Shown: one piece after another, positions 51,617-58,513 of the stretch
How the letters are laid out: every line of letters starts with the position of its first letter
Position numbering within the stretch: the first letter of the stretch is position 1
Assembly (NCBI GenBank): GCA_036553725.1
Contig: DATBOO010000163.1
Coordinates: 1 to 58,513, forward strand
Length of the DNA: 58,513 bases
Origin: Bog-756 sp036553725
GTDB taxonomy: Bacteria > Actinomycetota > Acidimicrobiia > Acidimicrobiales > RAAP-2
Reading direction: 5' to 3'
The notes under the pieces: generated by a model
What the model saw: the letters and a program-made list of their open reading frames with translations, nothing else
Databases searched by the model: none
Told to the model about the DNA's origin: nothing
Translations under genes and position numbers: made by a program

Positions 51617-52224
51617 CCACCCGGGCCATCGGGCGCCGGGGGCAGTGGGTCACCCGGGCCCGGGCCGGCCACCACGCCGGCCAGGAGCTCGGCGCGGACC
51701 AGCTGGGCCACCTGGGCCGGGTCGTCGAGGTCCCATCGGCCGGGAGCTGACATGTACGACAGCACCATCCGGGCCAGGAAGTCCGCCGCCTCCCTCAGGT
51801 CGACCCCCGGGGCCACCCCTCGTTGCTCGAGGTACGGCACCAGGAACTCGGCGATCCCCTGGCGGATCCGGTTGCTCTCGAAGGTCAGGGTCGGGAGGAG
51901 CTTCTCCGGCTCGGTCTGCATCACCCGCTGAAGCACCTCGTGCTCCACGATCGACCGGTGGGCGAACATGATCCCCCGCTCCATCACCTGCTCGAGGCTC
52001 TCGGCCCCCTGCACCTGCTCGTAGAGCTCGATGAAGAACTCGAGTGTGGCCCACGCCACCACCGCGCTGATCAGCTCGTCCCGGCCACCCGGGAAGGTCC
52101 GGTACACGGTGGCCCGGGACACCTTGGCCTCACGGGCAGCATCCTCGACCGAGGTCTTGGCCAGCCCCCAGCGGGCCACACAGGCGTAGGTGGCCTCGAG
52201 GATCCGCTGACGGGTGTCGCCCAT
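51613..52224 (-). CDS. TetR-family regulator
   Basis: A 203-aa regulator with the helix-turn-helix at residues 5-50 (ILEATYACVARWGLAKTSVED, AREAKVSRATVYRTFPGGRDE). It is clearly related to the TetR protein encoded just downstream: both share SRATVYR-FPGGRDE and WATR/FLARMVLSY-type C-terminal features. It starts 18 nt after the dapB stop and may be transcribed with dapB. Ligand and targets unknown. Confidence 0.9.
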   Translation of the reverse strand: MGDTRQRILEATYACVARWGLAKTSVEDAAREAKVSRATVYRTFPGGRDELISAVVAWATLEFFIELYEQVQGAESLEQVMERGIMFAHRSIVEHEVLQRVMQTEPEKLLPTLTFESNRIRQGIAEFLVPYLEQRGVAPGVDLREAADFLARMVLSYMSAPGRWDLDDPAQVAQLVRAELLAGVVAGPGPGDPLPPAPDGPGG

Positions 52225-52242
52225 CCGCCGGGACCCGATCCC

Positions 52243-53058
52243 TCAGAGACCGAGGAGGGGCTCGAGGCCGAGGGTCAGGCCGGGCCGGCCGCCTACCGAG
52301 CGCACGGCCAGCACCACCCCGTCCATGAACGATGACCGGTCATAGGAGTCGTGACGGATGGTCAGGCTCTGCCCGACGGCGCCGAAGACCACCTCCTGGT
52401 GGGCCACCAGTCCGGCCAGGCGCAGTGAATGGATGCGCACGCCGGCCGGTCCCGCTGACCCACGGGCATCCTCCAGCACCTCGGTGACCGTGCGGTCGGG
52501 CGGGAAGTCACCGGCCCCCGCGGCGGCGCGCCCCGCGGCCATGCCCTCGGCGGTGCGCATGGCGGTGCCCGAGGGCGCGTCCAGCTTCCCGTCGTGATGG
52601 GACTCGACGATCTCGGCTCCCTCGAACCAGGGCGCCGCCATCTCCGCGAACTTCATCATCAGTACCGCGCCGATGGCGAAATTGGGAGCTACCACGCAGT
52701 TGGTAGTGCCGGCTGTCTGCCCGTCGAAGCGCCGGGCCAGCTCGGCAAGGTCGACCTCGGTGAACCCGGTGGTCCCCACCACCGCGTGGATCCCGGCGTC
52801 GGCGCAGAAGGCCAGTGTCTCCCGGGCCGAGTCCAGCCGGCTGAAGTCGACCACCACCTCGGTCCCGGCGGCGGTGAGTGCCTCGAGCCCACCGGAGACC
52901 GCGAGCCCGCTGGGTGCGCCCCCGATGAGCTGGCCCACATCCGATCCGGCGTGCAAAGGGTCGACCGCGGCCACCAGGTCGAGATCCGGTTGCGCCTGGA
53001 CGGTGCGGCACACCTCCCTCCCCATCCTGCCACCGGCCCCGACGACCCCGACCCGCAT
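52243..53058 (-). CDS. dapB: 4-hydroxy-tetrahydrodipicolinate reductase
   Basis: A 271-aa NAD(P)H reductase, the second DAP-pathway step. N-terminal dinucleotide motif VGVVGAGGRMGREVC, central VVGTTGF, catalytic ESHHDGKLDAPSGTA, and C-terminal GLVAHQEVVFGAVGQSLTIRHD. The ATG at 53058 is preferred over a GTG 9 nt upstream because AGGGTGG then sits 5 nt away. It is 18 nt before a TetR gene. Confidence 0.96.
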   Translation of the reverse strand: MRVGVVGAGGRMGREVCRTVQAQPDLDLVAAVDPLHAGSDVGQLIGGAPSGLAVSGGLEALTAAGTEVVVDFSRLDSARETLAFCADAGIHAVVGTTGFTEVDLAELARRFDGQTAGTTNCVVAPNFAIGAVLMMKFAEMAAPWFEGAEIVESHHDGKLDAPSGTAMRTAEGMAAGRAAAGAGDFPPDRTVTEVLEDARGSAGPAGVRIHSLRLAGLVAHQEVVFGAVGQSLTIRHDSYDRSSFMDGVVLAVRSVGGRPGLTLGLEPLLGL

Positions 53059-53129
53059 GACGGCCACCCTAACGGCTCGCCGTCAGGCCCGGCCGCCGCC
53101 GGAGACCGCCGAATGACCGGCCGCGGGCG

Positions 53130-54386
53130 TCATCCCAGTCCGAGCTGGCGGGGATCGAAGTCGGACTCCTCGAACGGCCCGACGACTGAGAGGGTCCGGG
53201 GGGCGGCCACCAATTCCGATGCGGTGGCGTGGACCTCCTCGAGGGTCAGGGCGTCCACGCGGGCGAGCACCTCGTCGACCGTGAGCACCTCACCGTGGAG
53301 CAGGAGCCCTGCCCCGATGCGGCTCATCCGGGCACCGGAGTCCTCACAGGCCAGGAGGGTCTCGGCGCGGAGGTTCCCCTTGGCCACGGCCAACTCCCGC
53401 TCGCTGATGCCCTCGGCCCCGAGCGCGGCCAGCTGGGAGGAGACGATGTCCAGCACCTCGGCCACGTGCTCGGGTGCGGTCCCCATCCCGACACTGACCG
53501 ATCCGGCATCGTGGTACGCCACGCGTTCGGACCAGACCGAGTACGCCAGCCCGCGACGCTCCCGGATCTCCTGGAAGAGGCGGCTCGACACGCCCCCACC
53601 CAGGGCGTGGTTGAGCGCCGCCAGGGCGTAGCGCCGTCGGTCGAAGCGGTTCACCGACCGGGAGGCGAGCACCACGTGGGCCTGCTCGGTCGTCCTCCTG
53701 GTGACCCGGAGCGGCTCCACCTTGTCGTCGGGTGGCCGGCGCTCGGGCGTGGCACCGCCGGCCGGGCCGGAGAACCGCTCCTCGAGGCCGTCGGCCACCT
53801 CCTCATGGCGGAGGTCACCGGCCACGGCCACCACCATGTTGCCGGGCCGGTAGTGCACCGAGAAGAAGTCCCGTATCCGTTCCGGGCTCATGGACCAGAC
53901 CGACTCCTGGGTGCCGAGGACCTCCCGGCCCAACGGGTGGTCGGGGAACAGGAGGGCCGAGCTCTGCTCCGCAGCCTCGTCGGCGGGCTCGTCGGCATGC
54001 ATCAGGATCTCATCGAGGATGACCTGTCGCTCGGCCTCCAAGTCCTCGGCGCGAAGCGCCGGCTGCCACATGATGTCGGAGAGGACATCCAGGCCCAGCG
54101 GAAGGTGCTCGGCCAGCAGGCGGATGTAGAACGACGTGTACTCCCTGGTGGTGAAGGCGTTGAAGTCACCGCCGACTTCGTCGACCACCTCGGCGATGTC
54201 GGACGGTGAGCGCTCGGCCGTGCCCTTGAACAGCAGGTGCTCGAGGAAGTGGGAGGCGCCGGCCTGGCTCGGCTCCTCGTCGCGTGCACCGGTGCCCACC
54301 CAGAACCCGATGCACACGGAACGGGCATCGTCCATCCGCTCGGTGACCAGCGAGAGCCCGGACGACAGCGCCTCGGTCCGGATCAC
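53130..54386 (-). CDS. M16-family zinc peptidase
   Basis: A 418-aa processing-peptidase-like protein. The inverted zinc motif HFLEH is at residues 46-50 (ASHFLEHLLFKGT), the further Glu is in the NAFTTREYTSFY region, and the C-terminal domain has RRGLAYSVWSE. The GTG at 54386 is the first start that gives family length. It follows pnp, an arrangement also seen in Gram-positive bacteria (pnp-ymxG/mlpA type). Substrate unknown. Confidence 0.92.
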   Translation of the reverse strand: MIRTEALSSGLSLVTERMDDARSVCIGFWVGTGARDEEPSQAGASHFLEHLLFKGTAERSPSDIAEVVDEVGGDFNAFTTREYTSFYIRLLAEHLPLGLDVLSDIMWQPALRAEDLEAERQVILDEILMHADEPADEAAEQSSALLFPDHPLGREVLGTQESVWSMSPERIRDFFSVHYRPGNMVVAVAGDLRHEEVADGLEERFSGPAGGATPERRPPDDKVEPLRVTRRTTEQAHVVLASRSVNRFDRRRYALAALNHALGGGVSSRLFQEIRERRGLAYSVWSERVAYHDAGSVSVGMGTAPEHVAEVLDIVSSQLAALGAEGISERELAVAKGNLRAETLLACEDSGARMSRIGAGLLLHGEVLTVDEVLARVDALTLEEVHATASELVAAPRTLSVVGPFEESDFDPRQLGLG

Positions 54387-54528
54387 CCGCGCCCACCCCC
54401 GGAGTCTCCGGGGGATGACGCCGCCCGATCCGAACCCACGCCCCGATGCCTCGGTTGTGCCGGTCGGGCCGGAGCGTGGTCCCACCGGGTGCCGGCCCGG
54501 AGGCCGGTCCCCCGGTGGACGCGAGCGC

Positions 54529-57006
54529 TCAACGGCGGCGGCGACCGCCCCTGCTGCCGCCTCCGCCACCTCCACCGGGACGATCGGAGGACTCGGCCAC
54601 CGCCGGCCCCAGATCGCCGAATTCCTGGACCAGCTCGACCTCGAAGGCGTCCTCGAACGAGGCGGCCCGGGGAGAGGCGGGGCCGGTCTCGGCGGGCCGG
54701 CGGCCCCGATCGCCCCGATCGGCGCGATCGCCGGGGTCGGCGTGGTCACCCCGGGGGCGGCCTCGCCCGCCCTCGCGTCCGCCGTTGTCGCTGCGACCGG
54801 TCCGGTCGTCGCCACCCGAGCCGGCCGCCTCGCCGGCCAGGGAGAGGGACACCTTGCCCTGCGGATCGATGTCGTCGACCTTCACCTCGACGGGCTGGCC
54901 GAGCTCGAGCACGTCCTCGACCCGCTCGACCCGCTTGCCCTGCCCGATCTTCGAGATGTGCAGCAGGCCGTCACGCCCCGGGAGGATGTTGACGAAGGCC
55001 CCGAACTTGGTGATGTTGACCACCTTGCCCTGGTAGGTGGCGCCCACCTCGGCCAGCGGCGGGTCGAGAATGGTGGAGATCCTGCGCCGGGCCTCTTCGA
55101 CGGCGTTGCCGTCCTTGGCGCCGATGGTGACCGTGCCCACCATTCCGTCGTCGTCGACGGCGATGTCGGCACCCGTCTCCTGCTGCAGGGCGTTGATGAC
55201 CTTGCCTTTGGGCCCGATGACCTCGCCGATCTTGTCCATCGGAATCTCGAACGAGATGATCTTCGGGGCGGACTCGGCGACCTCGCTCCGCGGCTCGGCG
55301 ATGGCGTCGGCCATCACCTCGAGGATGGCCAGACGGGCCTCCTTGGCCTGGAGGAGGGCCTTGGTCAGCACGTCGAGGGGCAACCCGTCGATCTTCGTGT
55401 CGAGCTGGAGGGCGGTGACCACGTCCTTGGTCCCCGCCACCTTGAAGTCCATGTCGCCGAAGGCATCTTCGGCGCCGAGGATGTCGGTGAGGGTGACATA
55501 GGTGCCACCGTCGTAGACGAGCCCCATGGCGATGCCGGCCACCGGCGCCTTGAGCGGCACCCCGGCCGCCATCATCGACAGCGTGGACCCGCACACCGAG
55601 GCCATGGACGTCGAACCATTGGAGGCCAGCACGTCGGACACCAGGCGGAGGGTGTACGGGAAGTCCTCCTCGTAGGGCACGACCGGAAGCAGGGCCCGCT
55701 CGGCCAGCAGTCCGTGGCCGATCTCCCGACGCTTCGGACCCCGCATGAACCCGGTCTCGCCGGTGGAATAGGGCGGGAAGTTGTAGTGGTGCATATAGCG
55801 CTTGTGCTCATCGGGCGTGATGGTGTCGAGGAGCTGGTTCATCCGGGGCATCCCCAGGGTGGTCACGTTGAGGACCTGGGTCTCGCCCCGCTGGAACAGG
55901 GCCGATCCGTGGGCCGTGGGGAACAGGTCGACCTCGGCAGAGAGCGGCCTGATGCCGGTGGTGGTGCGGCCGTCGATGCGCAGGCCGTCCTCCACGATGC
56001 GCTTGCGCACCAACTTCTTGGTGAGCCCCCGCACCGCGGCCTTGATCTCACCCTCGCGGTCGGGGAACTCAGCAGCCAGGGTCGACACGATGGTCGAGGT
56101 CGCCTCGCCGATGGCGGCGTTGCGATCCGCCTTGGCCACGATGACGTTGGCCGCGGCGACGGCATCGGTGCCCGCCGCCTGGACCCGCTCCCACACGTCG
56201 TCGCCGTAGTCGGAGAGGGTCGAGTACTCGATGGTCTCGATCGGGCCCCGGGCGGCCACGTAGGCGTCCACCATCCGGCGCTGGAGGACGATCGCCTCGC
56301 GGATCCACCTCTTGGCCGCCTCGAGTCCGTCGGCCAGGACCTCCTCGGTGACCTGGGGGGCGCCCTCGTCGTAGTACTGGAACGAACGCTCCGAGCCGCC
56401 GGCCTCGACCATCATGATGGCAATGTCGGCATCGTCGCCGTCGCTCAGGGCGCGCCCGGCGACCACCAGCTCGAAAGTCGACTCGTCGCCCTCTTGGAAG
56501 CTGGGGTGCGGGATCCACTGGCCGTCGGTCGAGTAGGCGACCCGCACGGCGCCGATCGGCCCCTCGAAGGGGATGCCCGAGATCATCAGAGCCGCCGAGG
56601 CGGCGTTGATGGCGAGGACATCGTGCGGGTTGACCTGGTCGGCGCCGAAGATGGTGCCCACCACGTGGACCTCATTGCGGAAGCCCTTGGGGAAGGAGGG
56701 GCGCAGGGGCCGGTCGATCAGTCGGCAGGTGAGAATGGCCTGGTCCGACGATTTCCCTTCACGGCGGAAGAACGAGCCAGGGATCTTCCCCGCCGCATAG
56801 GTGCGTTCCTCGATGTCCACCGTCAGCGGGAAGAAGTCAGCTCCCTCCCGGACCGACCGGGCCGCTGTGGCCGTCGCCAGCAGTACCGTGTCGCCGATCC
56901 GGCCGACGACGGCTCCGTCGGCCAGCTGGGCCAATTTTCCAGTCTCGAATGTGAGTGTGCGGTCGGTGCCACTGATGGGCGCCGACACAATTATGGCGTC
57001 TGACAT
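54529..57006 (-). CDS. pnp: Polyribonucleotide nucleotidyltransferase (PNPase)
   Basis: An 825-aa phosphorolytic exoribonuclease. Two RNase PH domains (residues 1-225 and about 325-555: GDTVLLATATAA, FFRREGKSSDQAILTCRLID, VLASNGSTSMASVCGSTLSM, DILGAEDAFGDMDFKVAGTK), a KH domain (IGPKGKVINALQQETGADIAV at about 603-623, shown here to 20 residues: VIGPKGKVINALQQETGADI) and an S1 domain (GKVVNITKFGAFVNILPGRD). The last 100 residues are a disordered tail rich in Arg, Gly and Asp, ending in a GGSRGGRRRR cluster. ATG with AAGGAG at 5 nt. Confidence 0.97.
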   Translation of the reverse strand: MSDAIIVSAPISGTDRTLTFETGKLAQLADGAVVGRIGDTVLLATATAARSVREGADFFPLTVDIEERTYAAGKIPGSFFRREGKSSDQAILTCRLIDRPLRPSFPKGFRNEVHVVGTIFGADQVNPHDVLAINAASAALMISGIPFEGPIGAVRVAYSTDGQWIPHPSFQEGDESTFELVVAGRALSDGDDADIAIMMVEAGGSERSFQYYDEGAPQVTEEVLADGLEAAKRWIREAIVLQRRMVDAYVAARGPIETIEYSTLSDYGDDVWERVQAAGTDAVAAANVIVAKADRNAAIGEATSTIVSTLAAEFPDREGEIKAAVRGLTKKLVRKRIVEDGLRIDGRTTTGIRPLSAEVDLFPTAHGSALFQRGETQVLNVTTLGMPRMNQLLDTITPDEHKRYMHHYNFPPYSTGETGFMRGPKRREIGHGLLAERALLPVVPYEEDFPYTLRLVSDVLASNGSTSMASVCGSTLSMMAAGVPLKAPVAGIAMGLVYDGGTYVTLTDILGAEDAFGDMDFKVAGTKDVVTALQLDTKIDGLPLDVLTKALLQAKEARLAILEVMADAIAEPRSEVAESAPKIISFEIPMDKIGEVIGPKGKVINALQQETGADIAVDDDGMVGTVTIGAKDGNAVEEARRRISTILDPPLAEVGATYQGKVVNITKFGAFVNILPGRDGLLHISKIGQGKRVERVEDVLELGQPVEVKVDDIDPQGKVSLSLAGEAAGSGGDDRTGRSDNGGREGGRGRPRGDHADPGDRADRGDRGRRPAETGPASPRAASFEDAFEVELVQEFGDLGPAVAESSDRPGGGGGGGSRGGRRRR

Positions 57007-57233
57007 GACGCTCCTTGGTTGCTCGGGGACTCCCCGAGCCAGTTCCCAGTTGTCGACCACTCCGCGGCTGGACGGGTGCGGGGTGATCGGCAACTGGTGA
57101 CTGACCTCGGTTGGAGCCCAATCTGATTGATGTGTTCACGGCTCGCCACCGTGGTGGCCGGCCGGTCCTGTTGCGGGCCGACACCCTGCCGGCCTGCAGT
57201 CCGCCGACGACGTGCCGGCGGAGAAATTGCGCA

Positions 57234-57253
57234 CGCCCGGCCGAGGCCGGGCG
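57234..57253 (-). terminator. Hairpin between rpsO and pnp
   Basis: CGCCCGGCC (57234-57242) and GGCCGGGCG (57245-57253) form a perfect 9-bp dyad just after the rpsO stop. No T-run follows. In E. coli the rpsO-pnp gap holds an attenuator and RNase III sites, so it may be an attenuator or processing site. Confidence 0.5.
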
Positions 57254-57270
57254 GAGCGTCTTGTCGGCGC

Positions 57271-57528
57271 CTAGCGCCGTAGGCCGAGGCGACCGATGAT
57301 GTCCCGGTAGCGTTCGACATCGTTGTTGCGGACGTAGTCCAGCAGGCGCCGCCGGCGGCCTATCAGCTTCAGCAGGCCGCGACGGGTGTGGTGGTCGCCC
57401 TTGTGCACCTTCAGGTGCTCGGTCAGATGGATGATGCGCTCGCTCAATACGGCGATCTGCACCTCTGGGGATCCGGTGTCCGTCTCGTGCAGACGGTACT
57501 CGGAGATGGTGGCCTGCTTGTCTGGCAT
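57271..57528 (-). CDS. rpsO: 30S ribosomal protein S15
   Basis: An 85-aa protein that binds the central domain of 16S rRNA. Typical S15 sequence: GSPEVQIAVLSERIIHLTEH, LKVHKGDHHTRRGLLKLIG, RRRRLLDYVRNNDVERYRDI. The usual length is 88-89. The ATG at 57528 is chosen as it starts the conserved block. Followed by pnp after 264 nt, as in most bacteria. Confidence 0.97.
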   Translation of the reverse strand: MPDKQATISEYRLHETDTGSPEVQIAVLSERIIHLTEHLKVHKGDHHTRRGLLKLIGRRRRLLDYVRNNDVERYRDIIGRLGLRR

Positions 57529-57658
57529 GTGGGGAATCGACCTCGGTGACTTCGCGACGGCCGACGGAACGAGCACGTCGGCGGGCCAATGCTAGCAGCA
57601 TCGCAGCTCGGGGGTATCCCGCCCGTCACGCTCGGAGGAAACGGCCGTCCCGACGGAA

Positions 57659-57692
57659 CGACCGGGCCGTCCCGGAGGGGCAGGCCCGGTCG
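57659..57692 (-). terminator. Possible terminator after the peroxiredoxin gene
   Basis: A perfect 10-bp inverted repeat, CGACCGGGCC (57659-57668) and GGCCCGGTCG (57683-57692), 65 bp downstream of the peroxiredoxin stop. No T-run; a smaller dyad CCGTC-CC-GACGG follows at 57646-57657. Confidence 0.45.
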
Positions 57693-57757
57693 CTTCGCGG
57701 ACAACTGGTGAGCGTGCCCGGCGGCGGCAACCGCTGGCCGACTCCGCCCTGGTGGCG

Positions 57758-58393
57758 CTACCGGTTGGGCTGGGGGGTGACCCGGAGGTAGGGCTTGATG
57801 GTGTCGAAGCCCTTCGGGAACCGCTCCTTCGCCTCCTCGTCCGAAACCGCGGGGACGATGATCACGTCCTCTCCGTCCTTCCAGTCGACCGGGGTGGCCA
57901 CCTTGTAGTCGGAGGTCAGCTGCAGCGAATCGAGGACCCGGAGGATCTCGTCCACGTTCCGCCCTGTCGATGCCGGATAGGTGAGCGTGAGCTTGACTTT
58001 CTTGTCCGGGCCGATGATGAACACCGACCGGACAGTCAGGGTGTCGCTGGCATTCGGGTGGATCATGTCGTACAGGTCGGCGACCTTGCGGTCCTCGTCA
58101 CCGATGAGGGGGAAGTTCAGGGCCTGACCCTGGGTCTCCTCGATGTCGTTGGCCCACTTGCCGTGCGAGGCGACGTCGTCGACCGAGATGCCGATCAGCT
58201 TGGTGTCCCGCTTGTCGAATTCGGCCTTGGCCTTGGAGAAGGCACCGAGCTCGGTGGTGCAGACCGGGGTGAAGTCCTTGGGGTGGGAGAACAGCACGCC
58301 CCAGCTGTCCCCCAGGTACTCGTGGAAGTTGATCGTGCCTGCGGTGGTCTCCGCAGTGAAGTCGGGGGCTGTGTCGCCCAGACGAATTGCCAT
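57758..58393 (-). CDS. 1-Cys peroxiredoxin (Prx6 type)
   Basis: A 211-aa thiol peroxidase. The peroxidatic cysteine is C45 in SHPKDFTPVCTTELG, and there is no second cysteine in the protein, so it must be reduced by an external thiol (mycothiol or a thioredoxin-like partner). The C-terminal extension (TPVDWKDGEDVIIVPAVSDE) is typical of Prx6/AhpC2. The ATG follows AAGGAG at 6 nt. It has its own promoter. Confidence 0.95.
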   Translation of the reverse strand: MAIRLGDTAPDFTAETTAGTINFHEYLGDSWGVLFSHPKDFTPVCTTELGAFSKAKAEFDKRDTKLIGISVDDVASHGKWANDIEETQGQALNFPLIGDEDRKVADLYDMIHPNASDTLTVRSVFIIGPDKKVKLTLTYPASTGRNVDEILRVLDSLQLTSDYKVATPVDWKDGEDVIIVPAVSDEEAKERFPKGFDTIKPYLRVTPQPNR

Positions 58394-58481
58394 GAAATGC
58401 TCCTTCTCTCTCCTGTGTCGTCGGTCCTGTGGCGATGCTGTGAGCCGGACCCTGCCCGGCGGGAGATCTCGTCGCCCACTC

Positions 58482-58510
58482 AGGATAGACGAAGCCGTCC
58501 CAATTGTCGA
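58482..58510 (-). promoter_or_regulatory. Putative promoter of the peroxiredoxin gene
   Basis: TCGACA (58510-58505), a 17-bp spacer and TATCCT (58487-58482) on the minus strand. The predicted leader is about 80 nt. Confidence 0.55.
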
Positions 58511-58513
58511 CCG

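Noticed and set aside
54136..57003. A 955-codon plus-strand frame opposite pnp
   Set aside because: Low-complexity composition and complete overlap with the well-supported pnp gene.

Overview
This is a 58.5 kb GC-rich chromosomal segment of an actinobacterium, densely packed with essential genes. The evidence for the phylum is: ftsZ followed by pgeF, yggS, sepF, yggT and divIVA with no ftsA or minCD; LexA boxes of the CGAAC-N4-GTTCG type; DUF3040, MshB/Mca-type PIG-L and RNase J proteins; and frequent GTG/TTG starts. The many TAnnnT boxes placed 6-7 nt before start codons also fit actinobacteria that use leaderless mRNAs. A deep lineage such as Acidimicrobiia is plausible, but that is a guess from protein style. 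No rRNA, tRNA, CRISPR array, intact insertion sequence or prophage was seen.

Region 1 (1-8.2 kb): the 3' part of dnaE, an unrecognised protein, an Rrf2 regulator, a histidine phosphatase, a SigA-like group 2 sigma factor, then (minus strand) rluD, lspA and a DksA/TraR zinc-finger protein with a histone-H1-like tail. Region 2 (8.5-25.7 kb): the division and cell wall (dcw) cluster on the minus strand, from mraZ to divIVA: mraZ, rsmH, ftsL, ftsI, murE, mraY, ftsW, murG, murC, murB, ftsQ, ftsZ, pgeF, yggS, sepF, yggT, divIVA. The murF and murD genes expected next to mraY are missing. mraZ has a clear promoter and a phased MraZ operator, and the rsmH start codon lies inside a 27-bp inverted repeat.

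Region 3 (25.9-33.3 kb): a lipoate-ligase-like protein, an HNH protein, a small coupled protein, a ROK sugar kinase, DUF3040, dinB, a PIG-L deacetylase, nrdR, and a LysM membrane protein divergent from lexA. Four LexA-box-like sites lie between the LysM gene and lexA, so this looks like an SOS block that combines repressor, division inhibitor and, possibly by read-through, nrdR and dinB.

Region 4 (33.3-58.5 kb): all six dap genes of the succinylase branch of diaminopimelate synthesis (dapA, B, C, D, E, F) are spread through one 20 kb stretch. Mixed with them are hflX, miaA, miaB, thrB, a D-Ala-D-Ala carboxypeptidase, ftsK and RNase J. After dapA come a diiron ferritin-like protein and two related TetR regulators, then dapB, an M16 peptidase, pnp, rpsO and a 1-Cys peroxiredoxin. 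A 34-nt sequence between thrB and miaB has the form of group II intron domain V and looks like an intron relic.

The genes fit together around growth: DAP made by region 4 is used by MurE in region 2, lipid II is built by MraY/MurG and polymerised by FtsW/FtsI, and RpsO/PNPase/RNase J handle translation and RNA turnover. Translational coupling is heavy: about fourteen gene pairs overlap by 1-4 nt, mostly as GTGA.
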